A DNA stretch of 64,000 nt from Herpetosiphon giganteus. Its GTDB lineage: Bacteria > Chloroflexota > Chloroflexia > Chloroflexales > Herpetosiphonaceae. The notes beneath the pieces were generated by a model, which saw nothing but the letters and a program-made list of their open reading frames with translations, was not told where the DNA came from and searched no databases. Location of the stretch: NCBI RefSeq assembly GCF_016907925.1, contig NZ_JAFBCZ010000033.1, positions 1 to 64,000 of the forward strand, in the 5' to 3' direction. The position numbers and the translations under genes were made by a program. Positions 1-9,200 of this stretch are shown here, piece by piece. Each line of letters begins with the position of its first letter. The first letter of the stretch is position 1.

Positions 1-6
1 GCGAGG

Positions 7-44
7 ATGAACGGATTAATTCGGTGAGCAATTAATCCGTTCAT
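7..44 (+). terminator. Perfect 15-bp inverted repeat, possible terminator
   Basis: Arms at 7-21 and 30-44 are perfectly complementary around an 8-base loop and are followed by a short TTTA. The stem is AT-rich, so it is a weak candidate for a Rho-independent terminator of a gene lying to the left of the window. It could equally be an operator or a mobile-element end. Confidence 0.4.
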
Positions 45-90
45 TTAGTACTTCACATAGAAGATGGCAAAAATTGATTAGCGATAGGGG

Positions 91-115
91 CTGATATTGT
101 CTTTTGTATCAGAAC
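91..115 (+). promoter_or_regulatory. 25-bp palindromic element upstream of toxin-antitoxin pair 1 (copy A)
   Basis: CTGATA and TATCAG arms enclose a 10-base centre, followed by GAAC-type sequence. The same 25 bases, with one change in the centre, occur at 3501-3525. Each copy starts 163-164 bases before an antitoxin start codon, so the element looks tied to the toxin-antitoxin cassette. Role unknown: a distal regulator site or a cassette boundary are both possible. Confidence 0.5.
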
Positions 116-176
116 CGATAAAGAGGCTTGATACCGCTCAGGGAGCACGTGCAATTCGGTTGAAACGGTGATCTTC

Positions 177-219
177 TTGCGACGGTTGGGCAAGAATGCT
201 ACACTAGTCGTACACGACT
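177..219 (+). promoter_or_regulatory. Promoter and candidate operator of toxin-antitoxin pair 1
   Basis: TTGCGA (177-182) and TACACT (200-205) are separated by 17 bases, a good sigma-70 type match. Directly downstream, AGTCGT-AC-ACGACT (206-219) is a perfect palindrome covering the predicted transcription start. A palindrome at this place fits the autorepression known for VapBC operons, where the antitoxin-toxin complex binds the promoter. Confidence 0.55.
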
Positions 220-253
220 GCACCGTGGTCATCCATCACCAAGGAGGCGTGGT

Positions 254-589
254 ATGCCAACCATTACGGTTCCCGAAGCGCTGGCGTTGCGCTTACAACA
301 ACATGCCTTGGCCCAGCACCAATCCGTGGAAACGCTGGCGGTCACGTTATTGACCACGGCCTTAGATACCGTGGCTGATCCGCACGTCTTGGCCGTCGTC
401 CAGCGGATCCAGTCCACGCCAGCCAATCCTGCCCATATTCGTCCAGCCCACGGCGCACTCGCCGCCGCACTCGCGGATGATCACCCTGATCCTGCGGTCG
501 GGCAAGCGTGGGATGCAGCCTGGCAGGCGGTTGAAACCCAGATCCAGACCTTGAATGCGGATGATGCCGCCCGCGAGGAACCACGCTAA
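254..589 (+). CDS. Putative VapB-like antitoxin
   Basis: A 111-residue protein encoded directly upstream of a PIN-domain toxin, with one base between its stop codon and the toxin start. The N-terminal part (about residues 1-40) reads as a short strand followed by two helices (TITVPEALALRLQQHAL), as in ribbon-helix-helix type DNA-binding antitoxins. The acidic C-terminal part, rich in Asp, Ala and Pro, would be the region that wraps the toxin. The start is supported by AAGGAGG six bases before the ATG. The role follows from position and size; the family was not recognised with certainty. By analogy with VapBC it should neutralise the toxin and repress its own promoter through the palindrome at 206-219. 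Confidence 0.6.
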   Translation: MPTITVPEALALRLQQHALAQHQSVETLAVTLLTTALDTVADPHVLAVVQRIQSTPANPAHIRPAHGALAAALADDHPDPAVGQAWDAAWQAVETQIQTLNADDAAREEPR

Positions 590-590
590 C

Positions 591-995
591 ATGCCCATCT
601 ATCTGCTCGATACCAATCATGCCTCACCCTTAATCACGCCGGGGCATCCGCTGCGGCAGCGGGTCACGAACGCCATTGCTGACGGCGCAACGTTTGCGAT
701 CTGTGTCCCGATGGTCACGGAACTCATTTTTGGCATTGGCCTCTTGCCACGCGCGGTGGCCAATCGGGCGGCGTGGGCGCAGCTGCAAGCCCTCTTTCCC
801 TGCTACCTGCCTGACGAAACCGATGCTGTGCATGCTGCCGATCTCCAGATTGCCTTACGGCGGCAAGGCCGTCAATTGGCGACTGTGGATGCGCTGATTG
901 CCGCACTGGCGCTCCGCTATGGATTAATCCTCTTGACGACCGATCGTGATTTTGTTGCGGTTCCGAATCTCCAGCAGGAAAATTGGCTGCGCTAA
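591..995 (+). CDS. vapC: PIN-domain ribonuclease toxin, VapC-like
   Basis: A 134-residue protein, the usual VapC length. It opens with the PIN signature YLLDTNHAS, whose Asp is the first metal-binding acidic residue; a second acidic site is the Glu of VTELIFG near residue 44; the DALIAALA stretch and the C-terminal TTDRDF give the later conserved acids. PIN toxins cut structured RNA such as tRNA or the sarcin-ricin loop; the target here is unknown. The start at 591 is preferred over in-frame upstream ATGs because it restores the PIN N-terminus and sits one base after the antitoxin stop, which suggests translational coupling. A second, divergent PIN pair lies at 3665-4326. Confidence 0.85.
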   Translation: MPIYLLDTNHASPLITPGHPLRQRVTNAIADGATFAICVPMVTELIFGIGLLPRAVANRAAWAQLQALFPCYLPDETDAVHAADLQIALRRQGRQLATVDALIAALALRYGLILLTTDRDFVAVPNLQQENWLR

Positions 996-1084
996 CAGGG
1001 TCTCATTTTCGGACTAGCGTCCTGATCTATTGTCCCATGCAGACTTCACAATCGTTGAACATGAACATGGATCGTGGAGCACGG

Positions 1085-3148
1085 TCAGGCTCGTCGCTTG
1101 GCATAGCGTGCCTCAACCGCCTGCTGCCAATCACCCTCACTTGGCACGATGGGCAAGAGCACCTGTTCGAGTGCATCAAGCTGTGTTGGCGATGCGACAG
1201 TGACGCGAATCCCGTCGCCGACTGGCGTTACGACGGCATAATCGGCGAGCATCTGCGGGGATGGAAGCTGATCCAGCAACGTTGGGCCGATCCACATGCG
1301 TTCTGTAACGCTCCGCAGAAACCGCGCACACCACGCATAACGCATCGTGATTTGTCCATGAACCCCACAGACGAGTTCATAAGGGTTGCTGTCCAGACTG
1401 TATGGCACATTCCTCCAGCGCGCCAGATAGGCCTGAACCCCGTTGTATGTGGCAAATAATGCGTCAATAATGCCCGTGAGGTGTGCGATCAGGAACTCCT
1501 GGCGGTCTGGTGTGGCCCTACGCAGATCAACCCACAGGTTTAGTTGTGGTGCACTATCGTCGGGGGTATGCTGCAACAATATGGACATCCGCTCAACCAT
1601 ACCACCGGCACGTCCCATTCCATAGTTGGTATCCACAAGATTGTCCAGATCCAGCATCCGTGGTGGTGTGGGCGGAGCCTCAAGCGTGACCCGAATCATG
1701 GATGTTCCTTGGAGGGTTGATCGGAGTCGTTTCCATCGTTTTCCCGCTGACATCGTGCGTGACCGCATCTTGGTCGTGGTACTCCGTTGATCAAGTGCGG
1801 TGCGGGCATTAATGCGATAGTGCGCCCGCTGATCGGGATCAAGGGCTGTATGCCAACGCTCAAGACCATCCAAAAAGGCCGCGCTCGCATGCACGGTCGG
1901 CGGCAGCACCAGATGGGCCTGCAAAATCTGGGGGGTATTCAGCTGAAGCAAATAGCCCATCAGGGCCTCATCCGGTACGCGACGTTGCGCCATCGCCGAT
2001 CGTTCGGCCATCCGCAACGGGGAGCGTGCAGCAGGGTGCGTGACGCACGGCAGATCAAGCGTGGTCGTTGCCGCTGCCGTGGTCAGCAACCGTGTCTCTA
2101 GGCTGAGCCGCCCCGCGCCAGCAGCGAGCACGATGCCTGTTACCCGTACCGTCATGGTTGCATGGGCTTGATCGTGGAAAATAGCACGCCAATTCCATGC
2201 CTCTGGCCGCAGGTGTGAGCCAACGCGATCAGGCGGGAGCAGCAGATCGGGAAACTCGACGGTGACACGCTGATCGCGCTCGTCGTCCTGCAGCACGTGG
2301 TTAAAGTGTTGATGGCGTTCGGGATCGGCCACCCATGTGCTGATCGATTCGAGCCTGATTAATCCCATCGTCACGGCGGTTCCGTCTACACCCACCACTA
2401 ATCCATACCCAGGTCCACCTGCGGAACGCACCATCCATGTCACCGCAACGCGGTGGCCAACCATGCCCTCCACGGACATCGGATGTCCCCCCCGCAGTAA
2501 TTGCGGTTCGCCCTGAATCGGTGTTCGGTGATGGGGAACCTGCGTGGATTGGAAGCGGAGCTGGAGGACATCCGCAGCAGCCTCCAGACCACCACACCAA
2601 CGCGGATTGATGCCCAAGAGGGGGGCCATGGCATAGAACGTTGTTTCCGCAAAGATCGGACGACTGTCGAAGAGTTCCTGAAGCATCGGAGAGGATGCCG
2701 TTGGCATCAGCAGATCCTCCCAGCGTTTCGCATGACCAGCGACTTCTTTCCAGCGCCGCCGGGGCAAGCGTGGGCTGAGGGCATCCGGATCGCTGACATA
2801 GTGATCCACGAGGATGCCCTGCTGATATAACCAGAGTTGGAGGAGATCGCTATCAAAGGCGCTTGCAATGAGGACGGTTGTCCGCAACGTTGCGGACAGT
2901 TCCTGGGCGCATGTTTGCAACGCATCATCGCCAAAGTCGGCGGTAACGCCCCCATCGAGAGTAATCCATCCAGAGTCGCCAGTCGGACTGACGCAAATAA
3001 TGCGATCAACACTCGGCGCGTCGGTTGCTGCATCGACGAACCCTTCCGTCAGTACCCGCGCGCGCAGTGTCTCCACCAGACGATGACGGAGGGTAGTGGA
3101 TGTCGTCTGGTCGCCGAGGACGTGGAGTGTCGTGAATGTTGTTCCCAT
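1085..3148 (-). CDS. Large hypothetical protein of unknown function
   Basis: A 687-residue protein that I do not recognise. No signal peptide, membrane segment or clear nucleotide-binding motif is visible, so it is probably cytoplasmic. The sequence is mixed alpha/beta with several Trp- and Arg-rich stretches in the last 120 residues (for example around RWRNVPYSLDSNPYE). The start at 3148 is chosen because AAGGGAGA lies about five bases upstream; in-frame ATGs at 3163 and 3169 lack this spacing. It is convergent with toxin-antitoxin pair 1 and has its own promoter at 3306-3334 with a leader of about 150 bases. Sitting between two toxin-antitoxin pairs, it may be accessory cargo, but nothing in the sequence shows a role. 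Confidence 0.7.
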   Translation of the reverse strand: MGTTFTTLHVLGDQTTSTTLRHRLVETLRARVLTEGFVDAATDAPSVDRIICVSPTGDSGWITLDGGVTADFGDDALQTCAQELSATLRTTVLIASAFDSDLLQLWLYQQGILVDHYVSDPDALSPRLPRRRWKEVAGHAKRWEDLLMPTASSPMLQELFDSRPIFAETTFYAMAPLLGINPRWCGGLEAAADVLQLRFQSTQVPHHRTPIQGEPQLLRGGHPMSVEGMVGHRVAVTWMVRSAGGPGYGLVVGVDGTAVTMGLIRLESISTWVADPERHQHFNHVLQDDERDQRVTVEFPDLLLPPDRVGSHLRPEAWNWRAIFHDQAHATMTVRVTGIVLAAGAGRLSLETRLLTTAAATTTLDLPCVTHPAARSPLRMAERSAMAQRRVPDEALMGYLLQLNTPQILQAHLVLPPTVHASAAFLDGLERWHTALDPDQRAHYRINARTALDQRSTTTKMRSRTMSAGKRWKRLRSTLQGTSMIRVTLEAPPTPPRMLDLDNLVDTNYGMGRAGGMVERMSILLQHTPDDSAPQLNLWVDLRRATPDRQEFLIAHLTGIIDALFATYNGVQAYLARWRNVPYSLDSNPYELVCGVHGQITMRYAWCARFLRSVTERMWIGPTLLDQLPSPQMLADYAVVTPVGDGIRVTVASPTQLDALEQVLLPIVPSEGDWQQAVEARYAKRRA

Positions 3149-3305
3149 GGCTCTCCCTTTCATATGCATCAGCGAATGGTTTCTTCAACATCCGTGTTGC
3201 CGTGGGTGCACAGCATCGACGAACCCATTCGCCACCGCTGGCCGATCGCGTACCGAGCCGCTAGCGGGCTTTTTTCATGGCGGGCATGGGGCAAATGGAG
3301 TATCC
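3149..3305 (-). other. Leader region of the 687-residue gene with a GC hairpin
   Basis: The predicted transcript of the minus-strand gene begins near 3299 and has a 5' leader of about 150 bases. Around 3255-3275 lies a short GC stem (centre CCGCTAGCGG) flanked on the plus strand by six T residues, so on that strand it looks like a weak terminator. No known riboswitch or T-box motif was found. Confidence 0.25.
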
Positions 3306-3334
3306 ATTGTAATGGGAGGGCTAGCCCGTGTAAA
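3306..3334 (-). promoter_or_regulatory. Sigma-70 type promoter for the 687-residue gene
   Basis: On the minus strand TTTACA (3334-3329) and TACAAT (3311-3306) are exactly 17 bases apart, one mismatch from consensus in each box. The rest of the interval up to 3500 shows nothing recognisable. Confidence 0.6.
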
Positions 3335-3500
3335 GCTTGATGCACCCTCACGATTCACGCTCGGCCACTAAATCATTAGCCAAGGGAATGCGATCATTCG
3401 CGATGGCCTGCTAGGCGACATAGCGTCCCGGCGTGGCAAAATTTGCCCACCCGCCCGCATTGCGCAAGGCCTGAATCGGTTGGAAAGAGACGATTGAGGA

Positions 3501-3525
3501 CTGATATTGTCGTTTGTATCAGAAC
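3501..3525 (+). promoter_or_regulatory. 25-bp palindromic element upstream of toxin-antitoxin pair 2 (copy B)
   Basis: Repeats 91-115 with one base change (CTGATA and TATCAG arms, 10-base centre). It starts 164 bases before the antitoxin ATG at 3665, against 163 bases in pair 1, while the sequence between element and gene is otherwise mostly different. Confidence 0.5.
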
Positions 3526-3604
3526 CCATCATTCCCAGTGAGGCTGCTCAGACAGAAGAAAACCGTATCATTCCTGTGAAAAATCGAGAGGATGATAGAG
3601 CTGA

Positions 3605-3627
3605 TGCTAGCAGAATCATGCTAAAAT
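3605..3627 (+). promoter_or_regulatory. Probable promoter of toxin-antitoxin pair 2
   Basis: TAAAAT at 3622-3627 is a good -10 box, but no convincing -35 box stands 16-18 bases upstream. A TGCTAGCA palindrome (3605-3612) and a repeated ATGCTA (3604 and 3618) overlap this region and could be the antitoxin's operator. Confidence 0.35.
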
Positions 3628-3664
3628 AATACCATGACCAGCGTGCTACCAACGGAGGAACGCC

Positions 3665-3877
3665 ATGACCCAAAGTTCAAAAAAGTCACCGCAGCGCCTG
3701 CGGGTCTTGGATCAGAAAGCCGCGCGCCGTGCAGCGGCACCGACACCTCGTCCTTTGAAACCAGCACCCAGCACGGGACAGTCACTTGCCGCCTTTCGCG
3801 GTCGCTGGGCCGGAGATGATCAGCATGAGCGACTGGCAGAAGTGTACCAACTGCGTGGGCTGGCGGGCCTTGATTAA
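3665..3877 (+). CDS. Putative antitoxin of PIN-toxin pair 2
   Basis: A 70-residue basic protein. The first 45 residues are rich in Lys, Arg, Pro and Ala and look disordered; the C-terminal 25 residues (RWAGDDQHERLAEVYQLRGL) form a likely amphipathic helix that could bind the toxin. It has a strong ribosome binding site (GGAGG before the ATG), and its TAA stop overlaps the ATG of the PIN toxin by one base. It shows no resemblance to the antitoxin of pair 1 apart from context, so the role rests on position. DNA binding may come from the basic N-terminus. Confidence 0.6.
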   Translation: MTQSSKKSPQRLRVLDQKAARRAAAPTPRPLKPAPSTGQSLAAFRGRWAGDDQHERLAEVYQLRGLAGLD

Positions 3878-4326
3878 TGTTTCTGCTGGATACCAATCAT
3901 TGCAGCCTGATTCTCCAAGGCAATCCCATCGTGCTGGAGTACTTGGCCACCATTGGCCAAACACCCGTCATGACCTGTGTGATTGTGCAAGGAGAATTAA
4001 TTCTCATGGCCGAACGGTCAGCACGGCGTGCCGAAAACCGCCGCACCATCGATGCCTTCTTGCGTGAAATCACGATCTTTTCGATTGACCAGATCACGGC
4101 GCACACCTATGGCAGCCTCAAGGCCGCCGTCTTGCAGCACTTTGGCCCGAAGGAAAAAGCCAAACAACGGCATACCGCGCTCCACCAACTGGGCTTTTCG
4201 GAAAATGATCTCTGGATTGCCGCGATTGCCCTCCAATATCAGCTCACGCTGGTCTCGATGGATAGCGATTTTCAGCGGATGCAGGCGGTGGTCTCCCTGC
4301 CCACGGTGCGCTGGGATCAGGCTTAA
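3877..4326 (+). CDS. vapC: PIN-domain ribonuclease toxin, VapC-like
   Basis: A 149-residue PIN protein. FLLDTNHCS at the N-terminus supplies the first catalytic Asp, VIVQGELI near residue 35 the conserved Glu, ENDLWIAAIAL near residue 110 the third acid and SMDSDFQRM the C-terminal Asp pair. Its start overlaps the antitoxin stop (TAATG). It is only distantly similar to the PIN toxin at 591-995, so the two pairs are separate acquisitions or old paralogues that share the upstream 25-bp element. As in other VapC proteins, the activity is expected to be Mg-dependent RNA cleavage; the target is not predictable from the sequence. Confidence 0.85.
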   Translation: MFLLDTNHCSLILQGNPIVLEYLATIGQTPVMTCVIVQGELILMAERSARRAENRRTIDAFLREITIFSIDQITAHTYGSLKAAVLQHFGPKEKAKQRHTALHQLGFSENDLWIAAIALQYQLTLVSMDSDFQRMQAVVSLPTVRWDQA

Positions 4327-4434
4327 GCGGGAATCTCCATGAAGACACTCATCGATGCCAGCTTCAGTGCGGTCCGGGGTCAGCTGGATGCGACCCTATC
4401 GACTGCCGAGCCGGGTGAGGAATCAGACACAAGA

Positions 4435-4974
4435 ATGCGACAAACACTGCGACACCGATGCTGGATTATGCTCTGTATGCTCGCGCTGCTTGGCAGCTGT
4501 GGCCCCACCGCCACGGGTGGTATTCCTGAGCGCGATGATCGGTTTACATTTACGCCGCTGACGGATGACATGGCGCGGTCTGGAACATCACGCATGCCCA
4601 TTGATATGCTCCAACGAACGTTGCAGATACCCTATCGTGCCCGCTTTCGGGGATCGCTCTTGGCCCTGTTTGGCGAGCCGTTAAGCAGTTCCACCGATGC
4701 GGAAAGCGCCTTTTCCTATGTCCTTTCCGTCCAGAATGATCGCGGCGAGACGTGGGTTATGACGGCCTATGAAGGACCGACCGGGCCAGCATTTGGTGGA
4801 TTCATGCCCGCGACGACGGATGAACCGATACGCGGAGCAGAAGCACTTCTCGCCCTGATCGAGTCCACGCCACCCGCCGATTTTGATGCGGTTCTTGAGG
4901 CCGATGACTATGACAGCCGTATTTTCTATGGCTGTCGCGCAGGAGATTGTTACTGGCGCGAAGAACCCCAATAA
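4435..4974 (+). CDS. Putative secreted lipoprotein
   Basis: A 179-residue protein with a typical lipoprotein signal: a basic start (MRQTLRHR), a hydrophobic stretch and the lipobox LLGSC followed by GPT, so Cys about 20 residues in would be lipidated after signal peptidase II cleavage. The mature part has no recognised domain; it is acidic, with two Cys near the C-terminus (GCRAGDC) that might form a disulphide. An in-frame ATG at 4339 would add 32 residues in front of the signal and spoil it, so 4435 is preferred although its ribosome binding site is weak. It may be transcribed together with the toxin gene that ends 108 bases upstream. Confidence 0.65.
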   Translation: MRQTLRHRCWIMLCMLALLGSCGPTATGGIPERDDRFTFTPLTDDMARSGTSRMPIDMLQRTLQIPYRARFRGSLLALFGEPLSSSTDAESAFSYVLSVQNDRGETWVMTAYEGPTGPAFGGFMPATTDEPIRGAEALLALIESTPPADFDAVLEADDYDSRIFYGCRAGDCYWREEPQ

Positions 4975-5099
4975 CGGATAATCGCGACTGTATACGCGTT
5001 TGATGCTTGGAATCGGCAATTCTGACCACGCTCGGTACGCTACATCTGCGGTGTGAGCCGTGAACGGTTTTTCTATGCTCTGTTTTAGAGGAGGCACCA

Positions 5100-6044
5100 G
5101 TGAGTCTTGAGCAGCGTTGGGACCTGTACCAAGAGCATGGATACCGTGCCGATCAGCCAATTGGCGCAGATCCGCTGGATCAGTTCTATGCCGCACTGCT
5201 GGCGTTCGGCCACCAAGACCTCGCCCGTGCCGCCGAGTTGGCGCGTCAGGCGGCAGCAGGTGACCCAGACGACCGGGTGTTTACCGAGGCGGCGGCCTAC
5301 CTGAACCGCGTGGCTGGTCAGGGCAAGCACAGTGTCTATGTGAGCGGCGACGCGTTTGCGGCCTTCATCGGCGGCGGTGGCAACGTTCCGCTATACGCGG
5401 CAACGAGCGCGGCCCTGCGTGCCGCCTATGACGAGTACGAACGGCTGGATGTGCTGGATATCGGCGTTGGCAATGGCCACGCCCTGCTCCCGGCACTGAC
5501 CCCAACCATCAATCGCTTGGGGGTGGTCGAGCCATCGGCGGCGCTGCTGGCCGAACTCCACGCGCGCCTGGATGCCAGCGGACGATCCCGTGAGGCCTTT
5601 GCTGGCACCGCGCAGGAGTTCGCGCATCACGATAACGGTGGGTGGACAATCATGCAGGCCACCTATAGCCTGCACTCGATCCCGCCTGACGAACGACCGG
5701 GGCTGTTGCGTCGGCTCCGTGACCTGGGCCAGCGCCTGCTGATTGTCGAGTTTGATGTGCCAGAATTCACTGCCATGTACGACCCAGCGCGGGTGCGCGA
5801 TATTCTGGGCCGCTACGAGCGCGGACTGGCCGAGTACACTGACGACGGCGGCCTCGTTGCCCAAGGCTTTCTGATGCCCGTCCTTCTCGGATACTTCGAT
5901 CAGACGGCGGCCCGCACGACCTACGAGCAGCCGATCGCGGCATGGGCAGACCTGGTGCGCGCGGCTGGCTTCACAGCGGTCGAGGTACGCCCGTTGTATG
6001 ACTATTGGTGGGCGACTGCGTGTTTGGTGACCGGCAGCGGCTAG
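5100..6044 (+). CDS. SAM-dependent class I methyltransferase
   Basis: A 314-residue protein. After an N-terminal extension of about 110 residues containing a short helical-repeat-like stretch, the Rossmann methyltransferase core begins with motif I VLDIGVGNGHALL (about residues 116-128), which binds S-adenosylmethionine; VVEPSAALL follows as the acidic loop of strand 2. The later ERPGLLRRL and LLIVEFDVPEF match the post-catalytic strands of small-molecule methyltransferases. The start is GTG at 5100, supported by GAGGAGG five bases upstream. The substrate is unknown. It stands alone between a lipoprotein gene and the convergent conflict operon. Confidence 0.75.
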   Translation: MSLEQRWDLYQEHGYRADQPIGADPLDQFYAALLAFGHQDLARAAELARQAAAGDPDDRVFTEAAAYLNRVAGQGKHSVYVSGDAFAAFIGGGGNVPLYAATSAALRAAYDEYERLDVLDIGVGNGHALLPALTPTINRLGVVEPSAALLAELHARLDASGRSREAFAGTAQEFAHHDNGGWTIMQATYSLHSIPPDERPGLLRRLRDLGQRLLIVEFDVPEFTAMYDPARVRDILGRYERGLAEYTDDGGLVAQGFLMPVLLGYFDQTAARTTYEQPIAAWADLVRAAGFTAVEVRPLYDYWWATACLVTGSG

Positions 6045-6071
6045 CGGAGTGCGGCGGAAAACGCATGGTCG

Positions 6072-6121
6072 CCGCTTCAACTCAACAGTGCACCTATGCG
6101 TTCTCCACCCCGTTGAAGCGG
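6072..6121. repeat. 10-bp inverted repeat with a 30-base spacer
   Basis: CCGCTTCAAC (6072-6081) and its exact complement (6112-6121) lie just after the methyltransferase stop codon, between convergent genes. There is no T-tract, so it may be a transcript-end structure or chance. Confidence 0.3.
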
Positions 6122-6287
6122 AGGTGATGCAACAACGGGGGCAATATGCGAGCGCATCACCCTCCTCATCAGCGTTTCGGCGGTACATTCCCCAGCACGG
6201 ATAAGGGGGTATGGTACTGATTTAGGATACAAATACGTTCGCTGTCAGCCGAGACTATCACAACTCATCTCTCGTATGGTTTGTTGA

Positions 6288-9200
6288 TCATTTTTGCCTT
6301 TTCTTTTTGGTATCCTGATGCAGGCGTTGCACGCGCCCTACATCCTGTTGGAGAGATTGCGTATCGGGGTGGGTGAATCCCAAGATGCGTTTACTGATGG
6401 AGAATGCTTGTTCATAGAGGGATTGTGCTTTCGCATACTGTCGTTGCGTTTCAAGCACACGTGCCAAGTTGTTCATTGTTGCCATGGTATCGGGATGATC
6501 TACTCCTAACATTGCTTTCCTCACCACCAACGCCTGTTCGAACAACGCCTGCGCCTCGCCATACCGCCCTTGCTCATCTAAGACCATTGCCAAATTGTTA
6601 ATGCTTATCGCCGTATCCGGATGATCTACTCCCAACATTCTTTCCCGCACTGCTAATGCTCGTTCGAACAACGCCTGCGCCTCAACATATCGCTCTTGCC
6701 GCTCCAAGATAAATGCCAGATTGTTTAAGATCGCAGCAGCCGCCGGATGATCTACTCCCAGCACAGCCTCATTGATGGCCAACGCCCGTTCGAACAACGC
6801 CTGCGCCTCGCCATACTGCCCTTGCTGCGCCAAGACCGAAGCCAGATTATTTACACTCGTCGCTGTATCGGGATGATCTGCTCCCAACATTGCTTCCCGC
6901 ACCGCTAATGTTCGTTCGAACAACGCCTGCGCCTCGCCATACCGCCCTTGCCGCTCCAACACCAGTGCCAGATTGTTTAAGATCGCAGCCGTCGCCGGAT
7001 GATCTGTTCCCAGCACCGTTTCATTGATGGCCAACGCCCGTTCGAACAACTCCTGCGCCGCGCCATACTGCCCTTGCCGCTCTAACACAACCGCCAGATT
7101 GTCTACACTCTGAGCCGTCTCTGGATGGTCTACTCCCAACACCGCTTCCCGTACAGCCAATGCTCGTTCGAATAACTCTTTCGCCTTCGTATACTGCCCT
7201 TGCCGCTCCAACACCAACGCCAGATTGTTCACACTTTGAGCTGTCGCCGGATTATCGGCCCCCAACACTGCTTCATTGATGGCCAATGCCCGTTCGAACA
7301 ACCCCTGCGCCGCGCCATACTGCCCTTGCCGCTCCAATACCAATGCCAGATTGTTGATGATCATCGCCGTCTCCGGATGATCTACTCCCAACACCGCTTC
7401 ACTGATTATCAGCGCCCGTTCAAATAATGCCTGCGCCTCCCTGTATGCTCCCCGCTGTTCTTCAAAACCTCCAAGATTATTAGATAATCGTGCCGCACGT
7501 ACACCACCGCGCTCCAACGCCCGCATGGTTGCTTGACGCAGATGAGGTTCAAGGGACAGCATATTGCTTGGCACACCCGTAGCATGCGCACGAGATGCAG
7601 CAGTGCCAAGCCGATCCTCGACCATTAACAGTGCTTCTGGAGATCCTAATCGCGCGTGGACAACTTGCGCCATTAAGGGATGTAAGATCACTGTATCCGT
7701 GCCATCTAGCAATCCAAGCCGTTGTAAGAGCCGCAGTGCATCAACCGCATCATCGTTATCGGTACCATCAGGCACAAATGCCAACACTAGATAACGCGAC
7801 AATGGCACACCATGCGCACACCATGCTGCGCCATCGAGCATTTCCAATGCTAAGGCATCGATGGCATTGGTCGGATCAAGCTGGTTAAAGCTCAAGCTGA
7901 AGGTCGCTTCGACATCTAGTTCATGCCGCGTGGGCGAAGGCAATGCGCCATGGCCCTTGAGCGAACGATGGGCAATTGTTAAATCCTTGCGGTACTGGTC
8001 AACCGTATGATGGGGATAGGTGTTGAGATAACTGCCCGCAAGATGGAGGGCCAATGGCAAATGCCCAAGATCGGTGACAATCGCATCGGCTTCCATATCG
8101 TTCAATCGCGCACAGAGATTTTGCAATAACGTGCGACTATCTACTAACGAGAGCAGACCAAGGCGGATTTGGGTCACACGTGTCCAGTGATCGGATCGCG
8201 AGGTTACTAGCACCCGGCAACCGCCAATAGTGGGCTTCCATTGGTCTAGAATGTCCTGATTTTCACAATTATCAAAAATCAGCAAGCGCGGCATAGGGGA
8301 TTGCCACGCAATCATAACCCGTTGTGCCTGCTCATTAAGTGCCATTCCAGCAATATCAATGTTAAGTCCAACCGCACAGGACGCAATCTGAGTGGCTACT
8401 TGATCGGGGTCGGTACAGTTCAGCCAAAACACCCCACCATGAAAATACACACCATAGCGATAGGCAAATTCCGTCACCAAGCTCGTTTTACCAATGCCAC
8501 CCAATCCGGTGGCCACCGCTGGCATGACGACCGCTGGCCGAGCCGTGCCAATCGCCTGCGCGAGCGCTTTCAACTCAGCCTCGCGCCCAACAAAATGGGG
8601 ACTCGCTTCAAAGGGCAGGCGTGAGGCGTGAGGCAAATCCAAACGTGGAGCAGGAACATCGTTCAATGGTATAGAGGCTATCGCAGCAAGCGCTGCGGGC
8701 AGCGGGTCAATCGGCTGCGGAAGTTGCACGGTAATCGTATGATCTGCATAAACATCACCAACCGAGATCAAAGCATGAGAAGAATTGGGAGATTCAGGAA
8801 AAAACAGAGAAACAGCATGACCATTAATGAGTGCTGGATTGCCCATAAGTATTGATTCAAAAGCAGTAGTTACCTTTTTATTATCATAATTAGGGTAATT
8901 AGTAAGAAACGCATCTACCAGATACGGGATAGCAGGATTTATAGGTCGATCAAGATCCGTTATATTAAGGATCTCTATGCCGTTAAGTTCTTGTACCTTA
9001 ACAGGAATACCATGTTGATTGATTAAAGCTATCTCTAGCGAGGCATCATGTTCACTACTTTGTGGGGAGACCAGAAATTGTGCTGGGCCGTAACTTCCGC
9101 CGAATCGGTGCACTACGATCTGACGTTCAATGGTATCAACATCAAAAAGTTCATTTCCGTTAATTATGCAAGTAAACGGATATTCTTCGCCTATAGTATG

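Noticed and set aside
3240-3280. T-box or riboswitch before the 687-residue gene
   Set aside because: Only a short GC stem with a T-run on the opposite strand is seen; no specifier loop or conserved riboswitch core.
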